A DNA stretch of 64,000 bases from Natronocalculus amylovorans (GTDB lineage Archaea > Halobacteriota > Halobacteria > Halobacteriales > Haloferacaceae). Positions 1 through 9,462 of the stretch are shown piece after piece. The notes under the pieces were generated by a model. The model did no database searches. It saw nothing but the letters and a program-made list of their open reading frames with translations, and had not been told where the DNA came from. Position 1 is the stretch's first letter; the number at the start of each line of letters is the position of its first letter. Position numbers and translations under genes: made by a program. The stretch is taken from the NCBI RefSeq assembly GCF_023638035.1, contig NZ_JAKRVX010000010.1, positions 1-64,000 of the forward strand, written 5' to 3'.

Positions 1-142
1 CACTTGTATTTGCTGTGCCACTGACTTCCACATTTGACTCCTCATTCTTGTCTGACCGGGATTGAGTTACTGCCCCCAAACTGGCGATACCAACACCTAC
101 GAGCAAAACCCGAACAAGCGATCGACGGGTAATCCTACGCAT
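1..142 (-). CDS. Tat-exported protein, N-terminal fragment cut by window edge
   Basis: The leftward frame opens at an ATG at 142 and runs off position 1 without a stop. The 47 visible residues begin with a twin-arginine type signal: a TRRSLVR motif followed by a hydrophobic stretch and a small-residue region, then a Ser/Asn/Glu-rich segment typical of mature haloarchaeal exported proteins. The start overlaps the stop of the upstream small gene, so the two are probably translationally coupled. Nothing can be said about the mature domain. Confidence 0.55.
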   Translation of the reverse strand, partial: MRRITRRSLVRVLLVGVGIASLGAVTQSRSDKNEESNVEVSGTANTS

Positions 143-359
143 AGGAATTCCCCTCCGCGACGGTTCCAACTTCAAGATATCGTCCATCGCGAACAGCTTG
201 ATTAATAAGCTCTGTTGGTTCGAGTCCTTGCTCATAAGAGATCTCTTGAATCATGTATTCAATCCGTTCACGCTTCCAAAGTGGCATTTGTTCGTTTTCA
301 AATTTGATGAGTGCACTAAGCACAATGATCCAATCTTGTGGGTGCCATTCTCCAGGCAT
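135..359 (-). CDS. Small hypothetical protein, 74 aa
   Basis: Leftward gene with ATG at 359 (a TTG at 362 directly precedes it). The product is acidic and probably helical, with no signal peptide or membrane segment. Its stop overlaps the start of the exported protein at 142, so both are likely in one transcript. I do not recognise the family. Confidence 0.45.
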   Translation of the reverse strand: MPGEWHPQDWIIVLSALIKFENEQMPLWKRERIEYMIQEISYEQGLEPTELINQAVRDGRYLEVGTVAEGNSYA

Positions 360-443
360 CAACGGTCGTGGGTCGTCATCGTATTTAAAATAAAGTACAC
401 ACTTGAGTTATACTGAATGATAACACGCTACGACAGCAACGAA

Positions 444-1532
444 TTACGGCAACTCACCCCGATCGAACAGCTCATACACCCGATCGCTGAGACAGTACGT
501 TGTACTGGGTCCGTGTCCACTCTTGACAACGAGTTCATAACCAGACTCCCCAGTAATTTTATCGAGCCAGCGCTGCCGTGTTCGTGAACTCATTTCTTCA
601 CCTAACTCTGCAGCGACACCATCGTGTAATGCACGTGCCGACAATTTTGGTCCCTCCTGGTACAACACCTCGCAAATAATTCGATGTTGTCTATCCAGCT
701 TGCTGAAGATGCGCTGGACAAGATCAGCACGTGCCATGGGTGCGATCGCGTCCACAACGTCGATCGTAATTCGATCGGCATGGCCGGCTCGGCAGTGCTT
801 TGCAGCAAACTGCAGGTACCATATTGCTTCGCGAGCATTCCCATCTGCTCGAGTTGCCATTTCGCGGACAGCTGCGTCAGATACAATATTTTGACTCAGT
901 CCGTGTTCAATTCGGGCTGTTAAAATATCACTTAATTCTGCAGTTGTATACTTCGCCAGCTCGATTCGAACGCTCGTTTTTAATCGGCTTGCAATCCGAT
1001 CGTCAGCTCGACACAACAACTGCTCTTCGCGATTGGCGATAACGATTACCGAGAGATTCGAGATCTCATGCAACACGTGAATAACGTCTAACTCACTCAG
1101 ATGGTCTGCTTCGTCCACGATCACAACAGTGGGACGATCAAATCGCTGCAGTGCGTGTTTATATTTGCCACGTGGAGTCGATCGGTAGCGAAACTCTCCA
1201 TCAATTCCAACCTCACGACAGATTGCGTGTAATACTTCATTCGTCGTGGAGTCAGTGAGACAGTCAACGTACGCCGTCTCAATACTCATGAATGCGCGCT
1301 CCAACTCACGTGATGCCATTCGAGCCATGGTTGTTTTACCAGCTCCACTTGGACCGAAAATGCGTGCGTTACCACCGACTTCGCCTTCACTCAGTGGCTG
1401 CAACGCGGTAGTAAGATGTTGAAATTGTTGATCACGATGAATCAACTCCTTAGGTAGTGGCTCTTCCTTCAATGCCCGTGCATTCGAAATCACAATACTG
1501 CAGACATCTCGTTTACAGTATGAGTATGACAT
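444..1532 (-). CDS. Orc1/Cdc6-family AAA+ initiator paralogue
   Basis: 362 aa. The AAA+ core shows Walker A GPSGAGKTT at about residues 60-68 and Walker B VVIVDEAD at about 136-143, preceded by the PKELIHRDQQ segment typical of archaeal Orc1/Cdc6 proteins. The C-terminal third has the size and character of a winged-helix domain. These proteins bind origin recognition boxes and load the replicative helicase. Unlike the initiator at 26.4 kb, no ORB-like repeats were found next to this gene, so it may serve another origin outside the window, act at the 26 kb origin, or be a non-initiating paralogue. No internal start gives a more usual N-terminus. Confidence 0.85.
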   Translation of the reverse strand: MSYSYCKRDVCSIVISNARALKEEPLPKELIHRDQQFQHLTTALQPLSEGEVGGNARIFGPSGAGKTTMARMASRELERAFMSIETAYVDCLTDSTTNEVLHAICREVGIDGEFRYRSTPRGKYKHALQRFDRPTVVIVDEADHLSELDVIHVLHEISNLSVIVIANREEQLLCRADDRIASRLKTSVRIELAKYTTAELSDILTARIEHGLSQNIVSDAAVREMATRADGNAREAIWYLQFAAKHCRAGHADRITIDVVDAIAPMARADLVQRIFSKLDRQHRIICEVLYQEGPKLSARALHDGVAAELGEEMSSRTRQRWLDKITGESGYELVVKSGHGPSTTYCLSDRVYELFDRGELP

Positions 1533-1574
1533 CCAAGCAGACTGAAAGTGAAACTAATATGTTTGATACCAGTT

Positions 1575-1596
1575 AAAAACGGGAGACCCCGTTTTT
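1575..1596. terminator. Perfect 9-bp hairpin with A/T flanks
   Basis: AAAAACGGG at 1575-1583 and its perfect complement CCCGTTTTT at 1588-1596 enclose a 4-base loop. The T-run on one strand and A-run on the other would let it act as a bidirectional terminator. It lies just upstream of the leftward Orc1 gene, so it may insulate that gene from the rightward cassette or act as an operator. Confidence 0.5.
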
Positions 1597-1795
1597 GCCG
1601 TGGTACTACACTCTGACAATCCAGCAATTGTGAGTACCAGAACTGGCTAAATAAAATTCAATCTCTAATTCCCATGTGTGATATTTTACTGCCATTCACC
1701 GCAGAGAGGGTAGCATAACGGAACCTAAAATTTTGGCACTGCCTGTCATTAGTTCAACTACAAATACTCAAAGATAACTTTGTTTTCAAATCAAT

Positions 1796-1811
1796 TAGCC
1801 AAAATTGGCTA
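1796..1811. promoter_or_regulatory. Short inverted repeat upstream of the Panacea-like gene
   Basis: TAGCCAA and TTGGCTA are separated by two bases, about 130 bp upstream of the gene at 1938. The surrounding 1597-1907 is AT-rich and holds no convincing gene. It could be an operator for the downstream pair, since YwgA/Panacea-like proteins can be autoregulatory. This rests on the symmetry alone. Confidence 0.3.
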
Positions 1812-1907
1812 TATTATCACAATTTTAGCATAGAATGATAAATGTTGGTAGTATTACTGCATGAGGCGACGTTATCTAAAGTAACTATTTGGGTGAATGT
1901 ATACATA

Positions 1908-1915
1908 CTTAAATA
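1908..1915 (+). promoter_or_regulatory. TATA-like box for the 1938 gene
   Basis: CTTAAATA lies 23-30 bp upstream of the ATG at 1938, the spacing expected for an archaeal TATA box driving a leaderless or nearly leaderless transcript. There is no clear Shine-Dalgarno sequence before the start. Confidence 0.4.
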
Positions 1916-1937
1916 TAGTGCAGCTAAATTATGAGGT

Positions 1938-2402
1938 ATGACTGGGTCAGAGGATACTGTAATTAAACAGGCTTTGCCTCTGTTGATGTTAAAAGCATCT
2001 GATGGCCAAATTGATGGGACAACCAGATTTCAAAAGCTGGTATTTTTGGCTCAAAAAGGTGACATAGAGAGTATCGACTCTTTCCCTGAAAAATACCAGT
2101 ATGAATATGAGGCTCACAACTACGGCCCATATTCGAAAGAGTTAGACGAAATTCTGAAAGCGTACATCGAGGAAGGCATCGTGAGTAAGCAGTCGGTGCC
2201 TACATACAGTGGGAATACAAAGATCGTGTACGAGCTAGATCGCCCTGACATATTAGACGGAATCAATATAGATAAAATCAATAAGATGAAACAAATCTCC
2301 GAAGAAATTAGTAGTGAATTCGGTGATACACCACTCTTTGATTTAATGGATTACGTTTACGATCGATATGAAGAGTATACTGTAAACTCAGTATATCGGT
2401 AG
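1938..2402 (+). CDS. YwgA/Panacea (DUF4065)-like protein, possible antitoxin
   Basis: 154 aa. The RFQKLVFLAQ segment, then YEYEAHNYGPYSKEL, then a predicted helical region ending in an EEGIV segment match the signature of the YwgA / phage-associated / Panacea-type family. Known Panacea proteins act as antitoxins that neutralise very different toxins, some of them membrane-acting. The next gene, 59 bp downstream on the same strand, encodes a large membrane protein, which suits an antitoxin-effector pair. Both genes are AT-rich and poor in CGATCG, unlike the block that starts at 4.5 kb, so they were probably acquired together. The family match is from motif recognition only. Confidence 0.55.
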   Translation: MTGSEDTVIKQALPLLMLKASDGQIDGTTRFQKLVFLAQKGDIESIDSFPEKYQYEYEAHNYGPYSKELDEILKAYIEEGIVSKQSVPTYSGNTKIVYELDRPDILDGINIDKINKMKQISEEISSEFGDTPLFDLMDYVYDRYEEYTVNSVYR

Positions 2403-2461
2403 CTGTACTGTAGTGGCAATTAGCCAGTTATTTGTAATTCTAATTTGATATACAAGTTACT

Positions 2462-4015
2462 GTGCCGATCCGAATTGAGAGCATTGCTGCTCTTGTAATT
2501 GTCTCACTATTCATAATTCCTGGTTTTATTACACTAAAAGTTCGTCATGCAGTAAGTAGGCGATACGAAAATTATAATAAAATAGACAAAGTTCTCTACA
2601 GTTATTTGTTTAGTCTTGCGTCGTTATGTATACTCTATCTCATTGTATTCTTGTTTAGTGGGAGCCTTGATTTAATTCTCCCACAGTTATTTGAAAATTC
2701 AGAAAGACCAGCATTAATCGAATTGAATCTTCAATATTCATTAGTATATTATTTGTTACTAGTATTTGTGGGGACCATTGTTGGAGTTGCTATTGGTATG
2801 TTTGAATATAATTTATTGCTCCCACTGAAACAGGGGGAAAGGCTTCCAAACAACCAACTTATGATAGGCCACATCGCGAATAAGCGAAAGGCCTTAATAC
2901 ACCTCAAAAACGGCGATTTGATAAGTGGCATTATTAGTAACCGTCTTATTGGAGATGGGTACGAAGATATAATCATTCGGTCACCGGAACAACTGCTTCG
3001 AAATCAAGATGGGATAATTACCACTCAAAAAAGCCTTGGTGATTTTTTGTATTTACCAGTAGATGAGATTTCGTACATATCTGCTGAAAACCAAGAATGG
3101 GCAAATGAAGATGTGTTTGATGTAGAGCGTCTAGATCGTGTACAAGAAAGTATACAAGGGTTATTTAAAGAAACACCAAATCCATTTAAGAACTATCAGC
3201 CTTTAGAATTATTAGATCCTTATCAAAAAGGAGGTGATTGGTTGGAGCGCAAATATGACAAGATCCCTCCGATAATGCCCAGCTTAATTATAACATTATT
3301 ACTATTTTATTTACTGCCGATAATAACAGATACAACGTATGTTCTTACTCTTTTACCGTTTTCAGTGGCAAGTGTAACTTGGCTACTTGTTGGGGGTATC
3401 ATTCCGATGGTTCTAATTATAAAATATACTTTTGATAAGGGAGAAAATTATAATTACTATTCTTTTTTGATACTAATTTTAGCGTTAGGAATTGGATATT
3501 TTAGCTTCATGCAAATTCCAATTGAATATGCAATTAAAATTGGACCGGTTCTAATTATATCCATGATATATATTATGATATTTACAGTCTCGAAAAAAGA
3601 ATACAATGGACGTTCTGGATACGTATCGGTGTTATTCAGTTGTTCTGTCAGCCTCCTCATGGCCGCATTCTTTTATATGGGTGCAAAAAGCAATTTTTCA
3701 AGAATATCAATGTTTATGTTCTTGCTCGTTATGTCAGCCACATTTTATTATTCAATTAGAGGAAAGCCATCTCGAAGATTGTCACCAAAAACCGCGTTTA
3801 CTCCATTATATATCCTCCTTTTTTCTCTGTTTGCAGTAGTTATGCATCTTGGTTTGTTTGCTTGGATTGTGCCAGATTTATCTCACACAGATATTATTAT
3901 ATTTGTCACTTTACCTCTAATAATCAGCACAGTATATATTGTGTCGAATAAAACTTGGAGTTTCATGACTAAAGGCTCAACTACGGTGGAACTTGAGATA
4001 CCCAAAAACAACTGA
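2462..4015 (+). CDS. Polytopic membrane protein with a central soluble domain
   Basis: 517 aa, GTG start. The N-terminus has about three hydrophobic helices (residues 8-26, 45-68, 95-118) and an early PGF motif. Residues about 125-270 form a soluble, beta-rich domain (a KRKALIHLKNGDLISG segment, then a GDFLYLPVDEISYIS segment). About eight more membrane helices follow to residue 505. The layout resembles DUF6338-like proteins, but I cannot confirm that. With the Panacea-like gene upstream it may be the effector of a two-gene defence or toxin-antitoxin unit. Codon use is strongly AT-biased. Confidence 0.6.
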   Translation: MPIRIESIAALVIVSLFIIPGFITLKVRHAVSRRYENYNKIDKVLYSYLFSLASLCILYLIVFLFSGSLDLILPQLFENSERPALIELNLQYSLVYYLLLVFVGTIVGVAIGMFEYNLLLPLKQGERLPNNQLMIGHIANKRKALIHLKNGDLISGIISNRLIGDGYEDIIIRSPEQLLRNQDGIITTQKSLGDFLYLPVDEISYISAENQEWANEDVFDVERLDRVQESIQGLFKETPNPFKNYQPLELLDPYQKGGDWLERKYDKIPPIMPSLIITLLLFYLLPIITDTTYVLTLLPFSVASVTWLLVGGIIPMVLIIKYTFDKGENYNYYSFLILILALGIGYFSFMQIPIEYAIKIGPVLIISMIYIMIFTVSKKEYNGRSGYVSVLFSCSVSLLMAAFFYMGAKSNFSRISMFMFLLVMSATFYYSIRGKPSRRLSPKTAFTPLYILLFSLFAVVMHLGLFAWIVPDLSHTDIIIFVTLPLIISTVYIVSNKTWSFMTKGSTTVELEIPKNN

Positions 4016-4068
4016 AAAGATTAGGCCAGACCAAGGATCTGCTTTGATAATATCAAGTACACCTGATG

Positions 4069-4109
4069 CTAACCAACAGAAGCCACAAAGATTCTATTTT
4101 GTTGGTTAG
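4069..4109. repeat. Dispersed inverted repeat CTAACCAACA / TGTTGGTTAG, site 1
   Basis: CTAACCAACA at 4069-4078 and its exact complement at 4100-4109, spacer 21 bp; with one more flanking base on each side the arms are 11 bp. The same arms recur near 11.9, 25.85, 38.8 and 62.3 kb. This copy lies between the Panacea cassette and the envelope-protein cluster. Likely a binding site for a plasmid-encoded dimer (partition or regulator). Confidence 0.7.
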
Positions 4110-4330
4110 CTATTGAATTCTCTAATATCAAACGGCAGCGAATCAAAACTAACATTATACACTGATCGTTGAAGTAAAAACGTTTGAAGTAAAGATTAGC
4201 GTCTTAGCTCAATTTCATTTTATTCCAGACATAGTATGAACCTCCGATATGCTTATCAGATAGCATATAAATGTATATGGTAAGTACGTCGGAGACGATC
4301 GCATAATAACACGAACCCGTGCTCGTCAGA

Positions 4331-4439
4331 CCGATCGTGATCGGCTCGTCGTGCGTTGCGGGAAACCACAGCGGTGGTTCGTCTCCGCCACGGATTCATT
4401 GACGAATCCGCCGACGTACAGCGGACAGCAACCGCTGTA
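4331..4439. ncRNA. Chain of four perfect hairpins, possible structured RNA
   Basis: In 110 bp there are four perfect short hairpins: CCGATC/GATCGG (4331-4344), AACCAC/GTGGTT (4364-4379), CGGATTC/GAATCCG (4391-4410) and TACAGCGG/CCGCTGTA (4417-4439). The area is GC-richer than its flanks, contains no gene and ends 60 bp before the first gene of the envelope cluster. It may be a structured leader, a small RNA or a protein-binding region. The CATTGACGA string in the third hairpin also occurs in the structured region at 13.4 kb. The strand is not known. Confidence 0.35.
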
Positions 4440-4498
4440 AACTACTCTAAAAATCAACGACCATCGACTCACCTGTTAAAAGCTAAACACCCCTTACC

Positions 4499-5164
4499 AT
4501 GTCCGATACACGTAGTCACAACGTAGCCGCGGCACTGTCACGAAACCATGAGACTGCACTTGGCTGCAGAGATGATTGGTGGCATGAATCGCGTGCGAAA
4601 GAAGATCACGAACCGTCTCGTACCGATCGGCCGGATCCAAATGATCCTGCAACGATAATTGCGCATCAAATCCTTCGCGAGACGGGGACAATGCTGTGTG
4701 CAACGACACTGCTCGAAGAGCCCTGGAACGGTGGCCGAATGGCCGAACTCTTTGCGTGGTGTTTTGATGACAAGTTAATCGACGGTCGTGGCTACATGCT
4801 CCACTATGAAAACAAAGCGATCGAGCTCACAGAACCCACGTTGCGGACTGGCCGATCGTATGGCGATGAGTTTGGCGTTGGTGAGTACGGCCACTCACGG
4901 TATCGAAAGCGCGTCAATGCAGAGACGGGATACATTTCGGATGGTGAAACAACAAGCGTGGTCATCCAAGATCGTCCACTCGCAGAATTCATGGAGCTTG
5001 TTGAAACCTGGCTGCGAGGATGTCAAGCCCGTATTGATGGTCCGAGTGAGCAAGAGGTGACAGATGCACTCGATCTCGCGCGTGGCCTGAAAAAGAACAG
5101 CTGTCAGAACGACCTCCGTGACGTGGATATCCTCTCAAAAGTTATCGCGTCGATCAGGAACTAA
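4499..5164 (+). CDS. Hypothetical protein, first gene of the envelope cluster
   Basis: 221 aa, soluble, acidic, with no signal peptide or membrane segment and no motif I recognise. The ATG at 4499 has a TTAAAA TATA-like element about 25 bp upstream. It is followed after 20 bp by the giant membrane protein gene. CGATCG is frequent, as in the rest of the block to 25.8 kb. Its place at the head of the cluster suggests a cytoplasmic accessory or regulatory role, which is inference only. Confidence 0.6.
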   Translation: MSDTRSHNVAAALSRNHETALGCRDDWWHESRAKEDHEPSRTDRPDPNDPATIIAHQILRETGTMLCATTLLEEPWNGGRMAELFAWCFDDKLIDGRGYMLHYENKAIELTEPTLRTGRSYGDEFGVGEYGHSRYRKRVNAETGYISDGETTSVVIQDRPLAEFMELVETWLRGCQARIDGPSEQEVTDALDLARGLKKNSCQNDLRDVDILSKVIASIRN

Positions 5165-5184
5165 TCGAACGGTTCAATTTACCT

Positions 5185-8100
5185 ATGCCTACAAATCATC
5201 AACTCTCGAGTCGCATCGCTCATCAACTAACGCTTCGACATGCAGAAGCGATCACCCTCTCCGCAGCGACAATCGTCACCGTATTGACGTGGCTAATGGT
5301 TGGCTCTGGCGTTGCAACGGAAGTTAATCCAATCTCCGCATGGCTAATCGAAACACACGGTTGGGCCGCATTCTCTGGTATTAGATTGGCTGCCTATGCT
5401 TCGTTCTTCCTTGTTGCAGCACGTGTTCTCTCAAATACTGGTTGGTGTCGAACGATCGGCTATGGAGTTGTTTCGATCGTTACTACTGGAACGGTATTGA
5501 ACGCCGGACACGATTTCTGGCAAGCCTATACATGGGGCTATCCAGTCGTTATGCCAGATGGACTTGGTTTGATTATGGGTGTGAGTAGTATGACGATTGT
5601 GTTTTTTCGACGTGAAAAAATTAAAATATTGATCAACTCATCCATGCCGTCTATCACTGGCGAACAGTTCCGGGCGATCGCGTTGGCGCTCTTGATGGTC
5701 GCGAGCCTCCCGGCGATAACGGTTGCGTTTTCTGGTGGCTTTGGCGTTATCGACGGGGATCACAATGGGACAGCACTCGCGGACGAAGGTGATGAAGATG
5801 AATTGGGTTATATTTACACTGGGTCGAATGATGATACTGTCAAAAAAATAGACCCAGAAACGGGTTCGGTTATTTGGACCTTTGAAGGACATTCTGGAAG
5901 TTCTAATGGTGTATCTGTTTCTCACGACGGTGAGTCTGTATACAGTGCAGGAGGGGATGGTGACCACTCGGTAAGAAAGATAGATTCTGAATTAGGAACT
6001 GAAGTATGGTCATATGAAGAATCAGATGGTTCTGTAATCACAGCTGAAGAATCATCGGATGGCGGATCGGTTTACGTAGGAAAGCAATCAGGGGATACTG
6101 ACAACCTGGTGAAATTGGATGGTTCAGATGGTTCCTTGGTTTGGGAGTCTGACGCCCACTCCGACACGGTTGTGTCTGTGTCTCCTCACAATGATCATGT
6201 TTATACTGCCTCATTCGATGATACAGTAAAGAAAATCAACGGTGAGGATGGGTCTGTAGAATGGTCTTATGAAGGCCACTCTGACACTGTGAACGGAGTT
6301 TCAGTTTCCTCTTCCGGAGACTATGTTTACACATCATCTCATGACAACACCGTCAGAAAAATAGACGCAAGTGACGGGTCTGAGGAATGGTCTTATGAAG
6401 GCCACTCTGACACTGTTGCCTTCGCTTTCCCCCATGCCACTGAAGATTTCGTATATACTGCTTCATATGATGAAACTACGCGAAAGGTAGACGGTGAAAC
6501 CGGGGATGAAGTTTGGTCTACTGACATTCCAGGGAGGATGAGCTTCCAATCAAAGGCCGCACTAGCTGCTTCCGACGGGGTGTTTTATATCGGGCTTGAC
6601 GATGGGGATTATGCAGAAATAACCGATAACGGCGATTCCGGCGAAGTGACTGGAAACCACCAGCCCCACGAACCAGATAACTTTGTCCGGGTTGCATCCC
6701 AAACATCTACAACCCTCAAGATTACTGATACAATCACCGGAACCGTAACCGATCAAAACGGCGACCCAGTTGATCAGGCAACAATAGAAGCATATGGAAT
6801 TGATTTCTCTTCATTTGAAGATACAGCTGAAGATGCAGAACAAGCAGCTCGTGAACTCGAAGAACAAATAACGAATTTTGACCCTCCACAATTTAGTGAG
6901 TCAATTGATTTCAGTGATTTCACAGATGTAAGTGCAACGTATCCCCTCGTACACACGCGGAATAATTGGAACGAAGGTGGCCCTGCAGTTGGTATCGATC
7001 TTGCTGAACCATCTGTTATCCATGACGCTAATGAACCGCTCGTGATCAGTGCATGGGATCCAGACGAATCTGGAATTGTATCCGACTTCTTGAGTGGTCA
7101 AACACGTGATTGGCCTGGACAACCAGTCAACACTGAGATAACAATTACAGAATTAGATGCAACCGGAGATTCAACTGAAACAATTGAAATCCAAACTGAT
7201 GAAGAAGCATCTGCGTCAACATTTATCCAGACAATCAATATCGCGACGATCGACCTTCCACCCGGATTCTATCGAATTGAAGTTGAAGAATCAGGGGTCT
7301 CGTATGTTGTTGCAGTCTCGCCGGATGGTACACTAAACGGAATTCAAGGGATGATCACTGATGACATCCGTAATGAACAAGATCGGCTCACGGCACAAGC
7401 CGAGCGTGTTCGCGATCGCATCCAAGACGGAGGTCTCCAACGGACACAAACAACGACAGATGAGAATGGAAACTTCGAACTCGAATTGCCGGCAGGAGCC
7501 GATCGAGTTGCACTCCAGGCGACGAAAGGCCCAGACTTTGACCTCGAGTTGGATCAGTCAATAACTACACAAATTGAGAATGCTCGGAATGCAGGATACA
7601 ACGGGTCGATCTATGCGTCAACACGACCGAAGCGAATTGACGGCGATCGTGAAGAGCCGGTTGAGATACAAATGCAAAAGTTCGACACGACGCCGTTTGG
7701 TAGCATTGAGGACTTCCAATCGCTCCTAGCGAATTTTGAAGACCAATTATTCAACGAATCCATCGGAGATTTAGAGTCATTTGTTGATGATGTTCTTGAG
7801 GGAGATCTTGGTAAAATCCTGGATAATCAGCAAGAACTGATTGGGGATAATCAAGCAATCATCGAAGAGGCGCTTGAAGAGATTGGTCGATCTAGCATGC
7901 CAAGCGGTGATCGAATCGACGAAGAAGAAATCACAACGATCATTGAGACAATATTAGATGAAGAATCAGACGCAATCTCGGAGGAAGAACTCCAGACAAT
8001 TCTTGAGCAATTGCGTGATGATTTCGAATCAGATGGAACACTGTCAGAAGAAGAGATTGCCGAAATAATTGAGCAAAGTACTGAAGATCAACTCACAGAA

Positions 8101-9462
8101 GATGATATAGAAACGATCGCAGACTCAATCCGTGGCAACATCGACCAGCGTAACGCCGAGCTCGAAGAGACGATCGAGGCGCTTCAATCACGGATTAACG
8201 AACTCGAATCACTAGATATCAGTGCTGGCGATCCAGAAATTGAAGACGGACTCCTTTCGATAGGCTTCCCAACTGCATTTGATGTTGATGAAGACGATGT
8301 TGCAGTGCAGCTGAAATGGAATGATGGGTCAGTAGATGAGATTGATGAAGAGTACATCTCAATCGAAGATGGTGGGATGTTCGGTGGAAATGAGATCCGT
8401 GTAGACGAGTTCCCGTTCGAAGAGCTTGCAGATGGACGTGCGCTTGCAGATGTACAACTCCGTGTACTCTCTGGAGAGAGCTACGGCGAGTCGTCAGCTT
8501 CAATCTCGAATCCAGCATTCCAAGGCGACATTCCACGGCTGAACGGTGTTGATCTCACGACCATTCGACCAGGTCCAGACGAGACTGTTGGAGTGACTCT
8601 CAGACCACAATCAAATAGTGGCTATGGAGAGCTTGTTGACATTCGAGTCCGTGGTCCAGATAGACAAGATATCAACGCAACGATCGATGGAGAGCGAGCA
8701 ACGTTCAGAACTGAAGGTCCAGGCGCACACCGAGTCACTGCGACATTCACAAACGATGACGGTGAGCAGTTCCGCGAATCATTCCGTATCGGAGCGCAAG
8801 AGACAAGTGTCCGATCGACACCAACTGTGCGATTGACTGAGGGTTCACAAGGACCGCTCGCACTTGCTGGTGATGCAATCGCGGACACAGACATCGAGGA
8901 GCGATCGGATGGTACAGTAGACGTGAGTGCAGTAATTGATGGTTCAGACTCAATCCCTCGCGAGATCCATGTCCAACCGGATGCAGCTTTCCGATCATCG
9001 ACCGATCGACTAACGTTCCGTGTCCAACGCGGTGGTGAGCGCGAGTCCATCCGACAACACGTCTCAGTCGTGGTGCACTCCGAGCGGATGACTGATCGAT
9101 CGATTGTCTACCGGAATCGAGGAGAGGCGATCACTCGCGAAGGCACGACTCGGTTTGGTGAGATCGATCGATCAGATGACAAAGCAACAATCCAGACATA
9201 CACTGACGAACGTGGAGAGCTGAATATGGAACTGAATCACGATCCGTCTGGTGTCGATCGACTTGTCCACTGGGCCTCGATCCGAAGCCCGATAGATCTC
9301 TCTGCACTTGGATTGACAATCACAATACCAGAGATTCCACAGCCACCAGGTGTTGGACAGCTTAGCCAACCATACACACCGATTGTTGGCACAGCCACAC
9401 CGGGCTCAGTTGAGTTTGGGCCAACCGAGATGACCGCAATTCCACAGGAGGTGCGAGTATGA
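5185..9462 (+). CDS. Giant membrane-anchored beta-propeller / coiled-coil surface protein
   Basis: 1425 aa. Four hydrophobic helices within residues 20-145, and another at about 160-180, anchor the N-terminus. Residues about 205-500 are a beta-propeller of PQQ/WD-like blades with recurring TVKKID, GSVEWSYEGHSD and VYTAS units. A carboxypeptidase-regulatory-like segment (GTVTDQNGDPVDQA) starts near 515, with a matching DENGNFELELPAGADRVAL segment near 755. Residues about 850-1010 are a Glu-rich coiled coil, and the rest is Ig-like beta domains. This is a large extracytoplasmic adhesin or scaffold. Two blades share a 32-bp identical DNA stretch (6259-6290 and 6385-6416), so the propeller expanded recently. 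The gene overlaps the subtilase start by 4 bp. Confidence 0.75.
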   Translation: MPTNHQLSSRIAHQLTLRHAEAITLSAATIVTVLTWLMVGSGVATEVNPISAWLIETHGWAAFSGIRLAAYASFFLVAARVLSNTGWCRTIGYGVVSIVTTGTVLNAGHDFWQAYTWGYPVVMPDGLGLIMGVSSMTIVFFRREKIKILINSSMPSITGEQFRAIALALLMVASLPAITVAFSGGFGVIDGDHNGTALADEGDEDELGYIYTGSNDDTVKKIDPETGSVIWTFEGHSGSSNGVSVSHDGESVYSAGGDGDHSVRKIDSELGTEVWSYEESDGSVITAEESSDGGSVYVGKQSGDTDNLVKLDGSDGSLVWESDAHSDTVVSVSPHNDHVYTASFDDTVKKINGEDGSVEWSYEGHSDTVNGVSVSSSGDYVYTSSHDNTVRKIDASDGSEEWSYEGHSDTVAFAFPHATEDFVYTASYDETTRKVDGETGDEVWSTDIPGRMSFQSKAALAASDGVFYIGLDDGDYAEITDNGDSGEVTGNHQPHEPDNFVRVASQTSTTLKITDTITGTVTDQNGDPVDQATIEAYGIDFSSFEDTAEDAEQAARELEEQITNFDPPQFSESIDFSDFTDVSATYPLVHTRNNWNEGGPAVGIDLAEPSVIHDANEPLVISAWDPDESGIVSDFLSGQTRDWPGQPVNTEITITELDATGDSTETIEIQTDEEASASTFIQTINIATIDLPPGFYRIEVEESGVSYVVAVSPDGTLNGIQGMITDDIRNEQDRLTAQAERVRDRIQDGGLQRTQTTTDENGNFELELPAGADRVALQATKGPDFDLELDQSITTQIENARNAGYNGSIYASTRPKRIDGDREEPVEIQMQKFDTTPFGSIEDFQSLLANFEDQLFNESIGDLESFVDDVLEGDLGKILDNQQELIGDNQAIIEEALEEIGRSSMPSGDRIDEEEITTIIETILDEESDAISEEELQTILEQLRDDFESDGTLSEEEIAEIIEQSTEDQLTEDDIETIADSIRGNIDQRNAELEETIEALQSRINELESLDISAGDPEIEDGLLSIGFPTAFDVDEDDVAVQLKWNDGSVDEIDEEYISIEDGGMFGGNEIRVDEFPFEELADGRALADVQLRVLSGESYGESSASISNPAFQGDIPRLNGVDLTTIRPGPDETVGVTLRPQSNSGYGELVDIRVRGPDRQDINATIDGERATFRTEGPGAHRVTATFTNDDGEQFRESFRIGAQETSVRSTPTVRLTEGSQGPLALAGDAIADTDIEERSDGTVDVSAVIDGSDSIPREIHVQPDAAFRSSTDRLTFRVQRGGERESIRQHVSVVVHSERMTDRSIVYRNRGEAITREGTTRFGEIDRSDDKATIQTYTDERGELNMELNHDPSGVDRLVHWASIRSPIDLSALGLTITIPEIPQPPGVGQLSQPYTPIVGTATPGSVEFGPTEMTAIPQEVRV

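Noticed and set aside
8622-9050. 142-aa frame on the minus strand inside the giant surface protein gene
   Set aside because: Antisense shadow, Ser/Arg-rich; the plus-strand gene has clear domains.
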